DNA of 64,000 nucleotides from Cafeteria roenbergensis (lineage: Eukaryota; Sar; Bigyra; Bicosoecida; Cafeteriaceae), in the NCBI GenBank assembly GCA_008330645.1, contig VLTN01000008.1, forward strand, positions 1 to 64,000, read 5' to 3'. Each line of letters opens with the position of its first letter. Position 1 is the first letter of the stretch. Of this stretch, positions 36,901 through 46,236 are shown one piece after another. The translations under genes and the position numbers were made by a program. The notes under the pieces were generated by a model. That model made no database searches and had not been told where the DNA came from. It was given only the letters and a program-made list of their open reading frames with translations.

Positions 36901-37202
36901 ACTTCCACCCCGACGCGGCCAGTGAGAACTTGGCGGGTCGGAAACACGACGGTGACGACGGAGCCGTTCGCAGACACAAAGTTTGACTGAGCGGCAACGA
37001 CGCTGATGGGCCGGCGTGAGCCTGCGCGCCGAAGGGAGAGCAGCGCTGCGCTCTCCGGCATCACGTCCTCGCTGAACGTGAGCGTGAGACTGGCGAGCGG
37101 GTGCACTCCCGTGGCACCGTCGGCGGGAGCCTGGCCAACCAGGGCGGGCGCGGCGGCTGCGAGCCCGCCAGACAAGGCCAGCGCAAGCAAGGCGAACCGC
37201 AT
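12243..37202 (-). CDS. Giant multidomain membrane receptor (Big_5, LamG, cadherin, IPT/TIG, ~9 TM), ~8048 residues
   Basis: The main exon 12243-36004 is a single open frame of 23.8 kb with no ATG at its 5' end. An upstream exon 36818-37202 starts with a signal peptide (MRFALLALALSGGLAAAAP) and a Big_5 Ig-like domain, ends at a GTGAGC donor in phase 1, and matches the phase of the acceptor GTGTCGCAG at 36005. Joined, they give about 8048 residues. Modules in order: Big_5; PAN-like Cys cluster; several LamG; fibrinogen-like; F5/8-like; Calx-beta; DUF4215; ~10 cadherin-like repeats; ~14 IPT/TIG domains; Ser/Pro/Ala linker; Cys-rich ephrin-receptor-like zone; ~9 TM segments resembling TRP-like C-termini of protist giant proteins; Ser/Arg-rich tail. 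It is likely a surface adhesion or sensing protein. Further small exons in the 813-bp intron cannot be excluded. Confidence 0.85.
12946..14690 (-). other. Giant protein: Cys-rich juxtamembrane zone and multi-pass domain
   Basis: The Cys-rich part (about 14280-14690) has CLPCPVGALCDDDE, CAPGYTAERCASCSKGHYR and GECEVCPQNPE, like ephrin-receptor/GCC2-GCC3 repeats. Then come about nine hydrophobic segments, including LIILGFIGLGIVGVAAAYIA, SIGIIAVDFFQVLAIFA, IAAFIAMFYFLYLFL, AVLALIFYVIGFPVVSGYFL, FAMMLLVLFGAYALHV and IIAIIAITLLYVFSVVVF. The pattern resembles TRP-like C-terminal domains of large protist proteins. Channel function is inferred only from that resemblance. Confidence 0.7.
14691..19860 (-). 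other. Giant protein: ~14 IPT/TIG domains
   Basis: Successive Ig-like fold starts read GGRLVLTGRNFG, GGDEFEVRGDMFG, GGEFFVVRGRNFG, GNQEVFLAGDFFG, GGEDVFVQGDNFG, GGETIELSGANLG, GGTMMTLVGTDFG, GGEVVTVVGRNFG, GGTDVVIRGTDLG and similar, each followed by a paired-Cys segment in many copies. A Ser/Pro/Thr/Ala linker interrupts the series at about 16380-16690. This matches the IPT/TIG family found in plexins and many protist surface proteins. Confidence 0.85.
19861..23460 (-). other. Giant protein: ~10 cadherin-like repeats
   Basis: Each ~110-residue repeat ends in a calcium-binding linker such as DVNEAP, DSNDAP, NVNDPP, DENDPP, DVDEAP, DADDMP, DANEPP or DVNDLK, and contains LDFE/LDYE and AxD-type motifs typical of cadherin. 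Calcium-rigidified adhesion is the family role. Confidence 0.85.
23461..36004 (-). other. Giant protein: LamG-rich N-terminal ectodomain
   Basis: Approximate plus-strand positions: PAN-like Cys cluster 35450-35650; LamG-like units 34400-35080, 33680-34340, 31410-32090, 30680-31380, 29960-30690, 29400-29940 and 27740-28340, with further degenerate ones to 26070; fibrinogen-like GGWTRFWWVG unit 33020-33610; Calx-beta 32660-32990; F5/8-like 32110-32620; DUF4215 unit (ECDDGNTVSGDGCSSTC) 28990-29130; a duplicated RVxVxVRV module 23470-24250; and a Tyr/Asp/Ser/Asn low-complexity run 24351-24440. LamG and F5/8 folds usually bind glycans. Confidence 0.7.
36005..36817 (-). other. Probable intron 1 of the giant gene with a 9-bp minisatellite
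   Basis: Starts GTGAGCGACTG and ends GACTGTGTCGCAG on the minus strand. It holds about four tandem copies of a CCACCCTCG-type 9-mer at 36084-36119. No convincing internal exon was found, though at 813 bp it is longer than other introns here. Confidence 0.5.
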
Positions 37203-37782
37203 CAGGTGTGCGCGGGCGTCCTTCCGCGGCCCCAGGCGTCCCTCCTTGAGGGCTGGGTTCGTCCGGGTCGCGGGCGTAGTGGTGGTGCAGTGGCGGGGCT
37301 TGCGTGCCCGTGCACTGAGTGACGAACGGTGGCCATTTCCCGTCGACTTCGTTTTGAGCGCTGACGAGTCGCACGCGTGCCAGTTCGGTGGGGGCAAACC
37401 ACCGCCTGCATCTCCCGGTCCGCCATTCCGCTCGCCTGCGCGACCCTCAGTCCCGAGCGCACGCCTTCGCCCTCCAGTTCCCAGCTCGTGCGCCGCGAGT
37501 GGCAACTCGGCATCTCAAAGCGCCAGGCACTCAATTTGGCATTGAAGCTCTCGCGTGGCTGGCACGCGACCAGACTTGGGCAGGCTTTGGTGCCCCAGAC
37601 TCGCGTTGCGCTGGCCCTTTGCGAGCCGCAGTATGGCGTGTGCTTCGGAGCGCTTGTGTGCGCGTCAGGTGGAAGGAAATGCCGGGGGGAGGCGTTGCGC
37701 TTGCTCAGCGAGTGCGGGCACCGGCAGGGAGGTGCTGGCGGCGCCGAAGCTTGAGATCGTGGACCGCGCGCAGCCACTGCAT
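37203..37782. other. Intergenic, promoter side of the giant gene
   Basis: No gene seen in 580 bp. It contains the presumed promoter of the giant gene (minus) and the 3' end of the minus-strand SLC12 gene. Confidence 0.4.
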
Positions 37783-40700
37783 TCACGAGAAGAAAGTCAG
37801 GACGGGGGAGTTGTTCCCACGCACCATGACAACGGGAATGGCGGCCCGCTCGGGGGTCGCCCTCGACAGCGAGGACAGCGAGTCGACCCATGAGAGGTAT
37901 CGACGCGCGGGCTGGCCTTGCCTCGGCACCGGCAGCGAGACGAAAACCATCGCCGCGTCGGCTGACTTGTCCTCGATGATCTCTCCCATGCGGAGGAAGG
38001 CCTTGGACTGGTCGCTGACCTCGCCGTGAACGCGCTCCACTCCCAGGGCTGCGTGGGCGTCGATCAAGCGCTGGGAGGGCTTGAGCGGCGTGTCGTTGTG
38101 GACTGCCAGCACCTCCGCTGGAATGCGAACTTCGGCCAGCAGTTCCGCCATGCTGCGCTGCTGGCGCACTGCCTGCATCCCGTCCTTGGACACCACCCAC
38201 ACGCGGATGCTGGCGCCGCGCCAGCGCCGGCAGCGCGACAGCAGGTGGGGCAGCATGATGGTGAGGCCGCCGTCGTCTGACAGCCACCACACGTCGATCC
38301 GCGACCCTGCTCCGTGGCCGGGCTGCATTCTGGTCCCACAGAGGCGCGAGAGGCCGGCGCAGCACCCGGCTCTGCCTGAGTCCTCGCCAGGGCTGCCCCC
38401 GGCCTCCACCGCCGCGTTCCCGCCCTCGTCCATGTCATGCTCGAACAGTCGCATCAGGTCAGGAACGGGCATCGACTGGTGGGCCGGCGGGAGGCGGCCG
38501 TCCGGGGAGGCGTCGAGGAGCTTCCTCCCCGGCTCGCTGTCCGTTGCCCTGTGGGAGGCTCCGGGGCCGGAGCCGCCCCTCGAGCCTGCGCCATGGGCAT
38601 CGTCGGACAGACTTTCGCCCGCGCCGGCCTCGTCCCCTGCTCCGGCTGCGCTCGCCCGGATCTTCAGGGACACGCCGTCAGGGGCAACTGCGCCTGCGGC
38701 CGCGGCAGCGGCGGCCAAGCGAGTCACAGCTCCCACCTCCCCGGCCGGCGCGCGGTCCGCCGCAGCTGCCACGAAGGCCGCCTCGCTTGCTGCCTCCGCC
38801 GGGTCGGCGGCCGCACTGGCCGCCTCATCCGCTGCGACGGCCGCCGCCACCTGCGCCGTGATTGCGAGCTTCGCTTGCCTGGCAGAGCTGCGCTGCCTGC
38901 CAGCGCCCCTGCGCCCGGCGGCCCCTCCCACGCGCTCCGCAGAAGAGTCAGCAGCGACGTCTGTGCAATCGACCTCCTCAAGCGACTCTGCTCCGTCGAC
39001 GTCCCCCTCCTCCTCTTCCTCCTCCTCCTCCTCACCGTCCTCGCCCTCCTGGTGCGCCGCGTCCGCGTCGTCGTCACGGCGCTCAGGGCTCCCGTCGTCG
39101 GAGTCGTCGTCCTCGTCGTCGCTCGTCTCTCCACGCCGGGGGGCGGCCCTCGCCTTGCTATCCGGGTGCCTGGAGGCATGCACCGGTGAGACGAGCTCCA
39201 GGTCGATGCCAGCCTCCTCCAGCCTCTGCCGGACCTTGGCAGCCGCCGCCTTGGCATGCCTCGCCACTGGGTCGGTCTCGGCAGTGAGGTCCTCGTAGCG
39301 GCGAAGGCCGCACACCATCGCGACGCCGCAGTCCATGTCGAACGCGTCTCCGATCATGCCGACGTACTCGGCCGCCGCCGCCTCGCCCTCCGTCCGCCAC
39401 GACGTCTTTGCGCCCAGCACGGCGATGTTGGGCCGGAGCTGGCCGAGGCCGCCCAGCTGCAGCAGCGACTGCACGCCGGTGCGCAGCGACGGGGACACCA
39501 CCGCCTGGGCAAAGCCGGCCGCCCGCAGGCGGTGCAGCCACCGCAGCAGCTCTCTGCGCGGGACCTCGTTCGCCGCGTACGCGCCTGACGGGTAGAGCTC
39601 CGCCTTGCGGGCGCAGAAGGCGGTGAACGAGTCCGAGAGCACGCGCGCGTACACCGTGACGCCCTTGCCCTTGCCCATGTGGCGCATGAAGTGGACCAGG
39701 CCGGCGCGCCGCAGCCGGGCGTCGAGGGTGCCGCCCACGAGCACCAGGAACTGCGGCCGCCAGTTCTTCACGTGCCGCTGGGTGCGCTGCAGCGCGGACA
39801 GGGTGCGAACCGCGGCCATGTAGGCGGATCCCTCGGACGCGGAGCCCCAGCTGACGTTGGCGGCGGTGGTGTGTTTGACGTACAGGAACAGGAGGCCGGT
39901 GATGAGCACGGCCACGATGCCGGAGAGGTAGTCGAGGAATAGCAGCATCCCGAGGCAGGCGGCGGCGCCCAGCGCGCTGGAGTACTTGGAGTAGTAGCGG
40001 AAGGAGGGCCGCCAGCCGGGCGAGCGCGAGAGCTCGGCGGCCAGGCAGGCGTAGTTGACGAGGAAGTACGAGAGCAGGAAGAGGGAGGTCACCAGCGGAG
40101 CCACGAGGTTGAGCTCGCCGATGGCGATGCAGGCCGCGGCCACCAGCACAGAGAGCGCGTACGCCTCCAGCGGCTCATCGTTCCCGCCGTAGCCGTTGCC
40201 GAAGCGGCGCAGGAACGGGAAGAGGTTGTCCTTGGCCACCGCCTGCAGGATGCGTGGGGCGCCGACCAGCGAGGCCAGGGCGGAGGACAGCGTGGCGGCG
40301 TAGATGCCCAGGTTCACCAGCCACGGCTCCGCGGCGAGCTTGGCCATGAGGCCGTTGTCGTGCAGCAGGCCCCCGAAGTTGCCGTTGCCGAGGTCCACGG
40401 TTCGCTCCGCGCTGGAGCCGATGAGGATCACGAGCACCACGTACACCAGAGCGGAGATGCCGATGGACAGCAGCGTGCCGTTGGGGATGGCCGTGCGGGG
40501 GCTCTTGAGGTCGCCGCTGATGTTCGCGCCGGCCATGATGCCTGCGGCGGGGGGGCGCGGCGGCGGGGCGCACAGCTGGAGGCGTGGGGAGCAGGGCGAG
40601 GCACGGCGAGGCTCGGCGGGGACCAGGGAGGGGCGTGGCGTCGCGCGGCGGGGCTGGGCGTCGCGTCGCGGGGCGTCGCGCGGCGTGGAGGCTGGAAACG

Positions 40701-42277
40701 CGGAACCGGCGGCGGGCGGGAGCCACGGCACCGGCGTGGCCGGGGTCGGACTCGGGTCAGAGGCCGGGAATGGCGTGAGGCGGCCGGCTGCAGCGGCGGC
40801 CCGGCCAACGACGGAGGCTACCGCTGCCGGGCGCAGAGGCGCTGGGTGTCTTACCGGTGGCAGCCGGGAAGAAAATAGCGAGGCAGGTGGCGAAGGTGAC
40901 CGTTCCGTCCACCGCCAGCAGCTTGGCGGCCGCTTCCGGGAACTCGGCCGCCTGGCCGTCGAAGGCGGGCTGCCAGTTGCGGGTCCCCAGGGCGACGGCG
41001 GCGGCGTCCGCGCCCGGCCGGTCGGGGTCGAGGAAGACGCCGGCGATGAAGGATGCAAAGGCCAGAAGGAGGAGGAGGAGGAGCGCGAGCTGGAACTTGA
41101 TCACCACGCTGATGCCCACGAACACGAGGACGGTGAGCACGGCGAGACAGATGAAGGCGATGATGCGCAGGTCCCAGGCGCGGTCGATGATCGGCACGCC
41201 CACCTGGTCCACCACCGTCTCGGCGAGGCCGAGCAGGTATAGCGCGATGGCGACGGCGTTGGCGGCGGCGAAGAGCACGCCGATGGCGCCCCCCAGCTCG
41301 GGGCCCAGAGAGCGCGAGATGAGGAAGTACGCCCCCCCGCCCTGCACGCGGCCGTTGGTTGAGATGGCTGAGAGCGAGAGTGTCGTGAGCGTGGTGATGG
41401 CCGAGGACAGGAGCACAACCCCGATCACCACGCCGATGCCGCCGTAGCCCACGAGCCAGCCCAGGCGCAGGAAGATGATCACGCCCCAGATCTGCGGCAT
41501 GGGGGCAGGGCGAAGGGCGCTTCGGGAAGACGTTGCCCCTGCGGCGCAATCGCAACGCTGCCCGGAACACTGGGCCGGCAGCCCTCTGCCACGTCGCGAG
41601 CGCCTCCGTGGAGCACACACTGCGACGCCCGGCATGGCCCGCACGTCTCCCTAGCTCGGCGGCTGGGCACCACGTTCCCTTTCAATCTGCGGGGGCGGCG
41701 GACTGGGTCTCTCTCACCTGCACCAGGCAGCGGGCGAGGACGCCGTCGAGCATTCCGAACTTTTTGGCGGCCGGCTTGGCGGCCACTGCGGTGGAGTCTC
41801 CGCCCCCCGAAGCGCCCCCGCCGTCCTGCTGTAGGTCAGCCTTGGCCTGCTCATCGCGGGTCCGCGCTGCGCTGTCCACCATGTCCGTCGCGAACACGTC
41901 GGCCAAGTTCGCGTGCAACCTGCAAGGCGGCAGAGCAAGCGCGGGCGGCTCAGAGCGTCGGCAGGTCGGCAGGAGAACGCGCAGGGCAGCAAGGCCGGCC
42001 TCGCGGACAAGATCGCCGGCGGGGACAAGCGCGCAGAGGCGCGGCGTGCGCGAGCGGCGCGCTCCCGAGCCGCGCGCCGACGAAAGCAGCAGCTCCAGGA
42101 GACTCGCTGCTGCTCCGGGGCGCCGGCACGCGCCCGGCACCGCTGGGATCCTCGCGCCGACGCGCCGCCTCGCCCCTCGCGCTCGCCCCTCGAGCCGACA
42201 CGCGCACACCGGGGCGACCGGCACCCCTCGCCAGACCACCACCACCCGGGCCAGTTGAACTTGTGCAGGCGCCCCAT
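37783..42277 (-). CDS. Cation-chloride cotransporter, SLC12 family, 4 exons
   Basis: Exons: 42246-42277, 41718-41919, 40855-41491 and 37783-40541 (phases 2, 0, 1), giving 1209 residues from ATG 42277 (MGRLHKFNWPG). The joins rebuild family hallmarks: KKFGMLDGVLARCLVQ into IWGVIIFLRLGWLVG (TM1), and AIFFPAATG into IMAGANISGDL (TM6 region). The C-terminal domain has RIDVWWLSDDGGLTIMLPHL and the family ending PVVMVRGNNSPVLTFFS. SLC12 proteins carry Cl- with Na+ and/or K+ and set cell volume; Na versus K dependence cannot be called. An acidic insert (EEEEEEEEEGDVDG with DDEDDDSDDG, around residues 750-810) and Ala-rich linkers split the C-terminal domain. The first donor is GTGGTG, the weakest join. 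Confidence 0.88.
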
Positions 42278-43102
42278 CGCGATGCCCTTCGCGCGCAATC
42301 CTGCCTCGGCAAGGCACGAGCCCTGGCCTTGCAGCAAGGGCGCCCCTCTCATCGGATGGCAGCCGGCCGTGGCCGCAGGGAACCAGGCGGAGCCCGTGCA
42401 AGGGAGGCGGCGCACGGCCGCTCGACCGGCCGCCTCTTCTCACCGCCCCCGGCGCAAGGCCGCAATCCCTGGGATTCCGTCGCCGCGGCCATCGCCGCCA
42501 TACGTCTCCAGCTCGGGCCGGGCGCCCCATGTGGCTGAGTAGCTCCCGGTTCCAGAGGCAATGGACGCCTGCGCGGCGGCCATGCTCGTCCGGGCGGTCA
42601 AGCGCAACCGCACACGCGCGGTATGGGCTGTGGGACGCGTCTTGCGGCTGGCTTCGCGGCGCTCCACGCCGCCGGCAGAGGGATCAGCCGCTCACCACCG
42701 GCTTCTGCGGCAGCGAGGCGCCTCTGCACAGCCAAGCACGCATCGCCTGGCGCCGATGGATGCGCGGGCGCGCGCTCATGCACGCTGTGGGTGTGTGGTT
42801 GCTGGTGCGCCCGTCCTTGGAAGCGAGAGGCGCGGGCCCACGGGCGTGTCTGACTCGCCTGCCGGCGCACGCGCGTGAAAGCCCCCCTCCCAGGCTGGCT
42901 CGCGCTCGGGCTTGCAATCGGCTGAAGCGCGGCATCAACTGAGCGGAATTTCGGTCGAGCTGCAAGGCTGCGGGTCCGACAGACGGCCAACGATGGGCCA
43001 GCACACACACACACGCAGCCGTGCGGGGAGGCGGACAGGGCCGCGGCGTCGCCGCGAGCAGCGCCCCGTCCTCTCTCCCTCAGTGGGGACGGCGGGGCCA
43101 GC
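42278..43102. other. Intergenic
   Basis: No gene seen in 825 bp between the SLC12 start and the PA2G4 stop, both on the minus strand. A (CA)n run lies at 43002-43014. Open frames here look like GC-driven noise. Confidence 0.5.
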
Positions 43103-45032
43103 TCACTCGGCCTCGCCCTCAGTGGTCTTGGCCTTGCGGGAGCGCTTCTTCTTCTTCTTGTTCTTGTTCACGAACGAGGGCACGGCGAGCATGGCCTTGA
43201 GGTCGGCGGGCAAGGTGTCGAGCTTGTCGCTGCGGAGCGAGGCGGCGAGGCCGAGGCCCGTGGCCTTGAGGGTGCCGGAGGCGAGCATCATGGCGGTGAA
43301 CTTGAAGTGGGCGGTGTGGTCGCCCTCGCGCTCGGCGAGCACGGGGAAGGGGGAGACGAGGTCGTGCTTGACGCACTCCACGATGCCGACGCGGGCCGTC
43401 TTGGCGTCGTCGAAGGAGCGGAGGCTGAAGGGCAGGGTGGGGGACTTCTCCTGCACCTGGCGGAGGAGCTGGCGCGAGGCGCTCATCTTGAGGCCGTAGG
43501 TGCGCTCCACGTCGCGCTTGAAGATGGTGGTGCGGGCCTCCGTCTCGCGGGGCTTGCCCTCGCCGGAGGAGCACGCCACGTCGATGGCGAACACCTGGTG
43601 CGGGCCAAAGGTCACCTCCTCGACGACCTGCTCGTCCTCCTTGGCCTCGCGCGCGATGATCACGTTGGAGCCGTCGATGACGAACTGCTTGAGCTCGTGC
43701 GAGAGCACGCCCTGGCACAGGTTCACGCCGAAGTGCTTGGCCACGCGGGCCCACGCCTCGGTGACGGCGGTGTTGGTGCCGCCGGGCTTCACCAGGCGGA
43801 GCGCCAGCTCGGCGCACACGTACGCGGCGGTGGCAACGTCGGCCTTGGTCGCGACGGCGCCAGACTCGGCAGACGATGCGGCGGCGGCGGCGGCGGCGGC
43901 GGGCTCAGCGTCCTCCTTCGGCTCCTCGGCGGCAACAGCGGCCACGGCCGCCTCCAGGGCGGTGGTGGCCTCGGCGGCAGCGGCAACGACATCGCCCCCA
44001 GCGGCCTCGATCGCCGCGGCGGCCGGGTCGACGGCGAAATCGTTGAGCGCGCCGTCCTCAGTCACGACACCGGTGTGCGCAGTCACGGCGATGAAACCGT
44101 CGATGTGCGCGCCCATGTCGCTGCAACGGCTTGAAAAAAAACACAGGAAAGCCCCGGGCAAGAAGGCTCGTGCGGGGAGGGGGACGGCAGCGCCATGGCG
44201 CGCGCGCAACAGCAGGCGCAACAGCCTCGTCCATTGGCGCTCGGGGCACGCGATGCGCTCACACCTTGACGATGTCGCCCGCAGCGAGAGTCGCGGAGTC
44301 CGCCGGGTCCATCGGGGAGTTGTGGCACACCACGTTGTTGATGGAGATGCACGTGGGGAAGGCGATGCCCTTCTGGGCCTTGGCCTTCTTCAGGGTCTTG
44401 GCGCACTGCGCGGAGGCGCGGCGCACATACGCACAAGGAGCGCGGAGGTTTCACAGTCAAGAGGAGAGCTCGCGCAACACACGAGCCGGTCTGCTCGCGA
44501 GGCAGCCTCGGCGGCGCAGGCGCGAGGCTTTTCAAGGGGGGCTGCGAAAGTCCGTACCCCGCTGTTCCGGCCGCCCCGGCCCGGCCCCGCCCCTCCCGGG
44601 CCGGTCCCTTCGCCGCTGCCAGTGAGCACACTGGCCGGGGCCGACGGCCCTGCATTGTCCGCTTCGCCGGCACGCCGCCGTGGCGTGGCTGCGCTGGCGG
44701 GGCTGCCTCGGTTTCCGGCCATCGCACCGCGGCAATTGAAGACAGAGGAGCCAGCCGCCCGCGACCGCCCCGCCGCGCTTGCGCCCGCCCCTGCGCCGCT
44801 GCCGGGCGGCCGGCCGCCCGCACGGACTCACCTGCAGAGTGATCAGCTTGTCGCCGAGCGTGCAGGTCTCCAGCACGTCCGCGCCGGGCACGCAGCGCTT
44901 GAGCACGGCCTGAATGGCAGCGTTGACGATGTCCGCGGCCTGGCGGTACTTGTTGACCACCTCATCCTTGGAGAGGTCGGCCTCCACAAAGGCCTCCTCG
45001 GAGTGGACGGAGCCCGCGTCGGCGGCAGCCAT
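43103..45032 (-). CDS. PA2G4: Proliferation-associated protein 2G4 (EBP1) homologue, 3 exons
   Basis: Exons 44832-45032, 44263-44405 and 43103-44120 join in phases 0 and 2 to give 453 residues. The joins produce ETCTLGDKLITLQ-CAKTLKKAKAQKGIAFPT and AGDIVKV-DMGAHIDGFIA, both typical of PA2G4. This family has the pita-bread fold of type II methionine aminopeptidase without peptidase activity and binds RNA/ribosomes (at the tunnel exit) in growth control. Further hallmarks are LVKPGGTNTAVTEAW, LSHELKQFVIDG, SSGEGKPRETEARTTIFKRD, and the Lys-rich C-terminus NKKKKKRSRKAK used for nucleolar/RNA binding. An Ala/Glu-rich insert of ~55 residues sits after the first strand pair (residues ~143-205). Confidence 0.92.
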
Positions 45033-46236
45033 CAAAAGTTCCGCTCGATGTAAACCGAGAAGGAGGGTGTCTGGACTTCCCGCAGCGTTCCCTGGTGGGA
45101 GGATCGCGCAGAGCCGCAGTTCGTGACGCTGACTGCAGGCTCCGTGCCCCTCTGCTTGGCTCAGGCAGGCTCCCTAGGCGCGGACGGGGTGCGTGTGGCT
45201 TGCGAGCAAGATGGCAGTGGTGCGGCTGGCGCAGATTTGGCGGGAATCGGCTCATTGGCAACCGTGGAGAGCAGGCCACACACAGCCCGCCTTCACTCAA
45301 GACAGGGTGCACCGGTGCCCGCTTTGCGCAAGGCGACGCGTGCCAATGCGGCTGCGACGCTGATGCAACGGTCGTCTGCTCGTCCACAGCGCCGCGCTGC
45401 TGGGCCCTGTCGGCAGGACGCGCCGCCGCGAAGCCGAAAGACGCACCACGGCGGCGCGAGGGGCGTCCCCCGTCCGCCCGCCCGGCCATCACGCGCTCTC
45501 CCAGGCACTGCAGGAGCAGGTGGGGCGACTGCCCGCTGGCCAATCCAGGCGCGGCATTGGCTCGGAGAGTGGGCCGAGGCGCATTGCCGTCGATGTCGAG
45601 TCTGCGCGACCAAGGGAGGGCCGGTGAACGAGCGGCCGGCGGCACAAGACGAAAGGGGCAGAGGGGCATGAGAGACCGGCTCCAGGTGCGGCGCTTGGGC
45701 TCGAGAGCGAGTGGGCCTCACGACTGGGCCGCGGGCGAGAGGCCGCGGCCACAACCAGCCGAGCGGAAGAGCTCGGCGAGGTTGGTGCCGGCTGGCGTGC
45801 TGGGTCAGATAAGCTCATGCCTAATCACTGAGATCATACGGCACTTCCTATGTAAGAGCAATCATCACTCCCCACGCGCAGCGGCAGCGCGCTTTGGCCT
45901 CCGGGCGGAGGGACTCACGAAGTGCCGACGCAAGGCTCAGGCGGGCCGACCGCCGTCGGGGCCCGTTGCGGGGCCAAAGAGGTGAGAGGCGGGCGTCGCA
46001 GTGGCGCGCCAATCCGGCGCAGCATCAAGGTCGTTCGCCCAGCCGCCGGGCGAGCTAGTCTGCGGCCATGGCTGCCAGCGAAGCGGATCGAGGAGTGCAA
46101 CGGCGCGGAGCAAGTTGCGATGGGCCAGCCCGGTGGCAGAGCTGGCTGCGCGCGCTGTTGGCCACGAGTTGGCCGCTGGCTCCGCCACCCCTTGACGCTT
46201 GCCGACCGAGGGGCGGGCGGGGGCGCAGGGACCGGG
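45033..46236. promoter_or_regulatory. Divergent intergenic region with an AT-richer island
   Basis: 1.2 kb between PA2G4 (minus) and the seven-TM gene (plus), so it must hold both promoters. At 45806-45870 a clearly AT-richer patch (CAGATAAGCTCATGCC ... CACTTCCTATGTAAGAGC) stands out from the GC-rich surroundings. No snRNA, tRNA or other RNA gene could be matched to it. Confidence 0.35.

Noticed and set aside
36801-37202. Stand-alone 133-residue secreted protein
   Set aside because: A strong donor before its stop with phase match to the giant exon makes a first exon more likely; kept as a testable finding.
37783-41058. SLC12 read as one exon starting upstream of IMAGANI
   Set aside because: Codons before 40541 are Pro/Arg intron noise; the GTAAGA donor at 40854 and GCCGCAG acceptor rebuild the family's FPxxTGIMAG motif.
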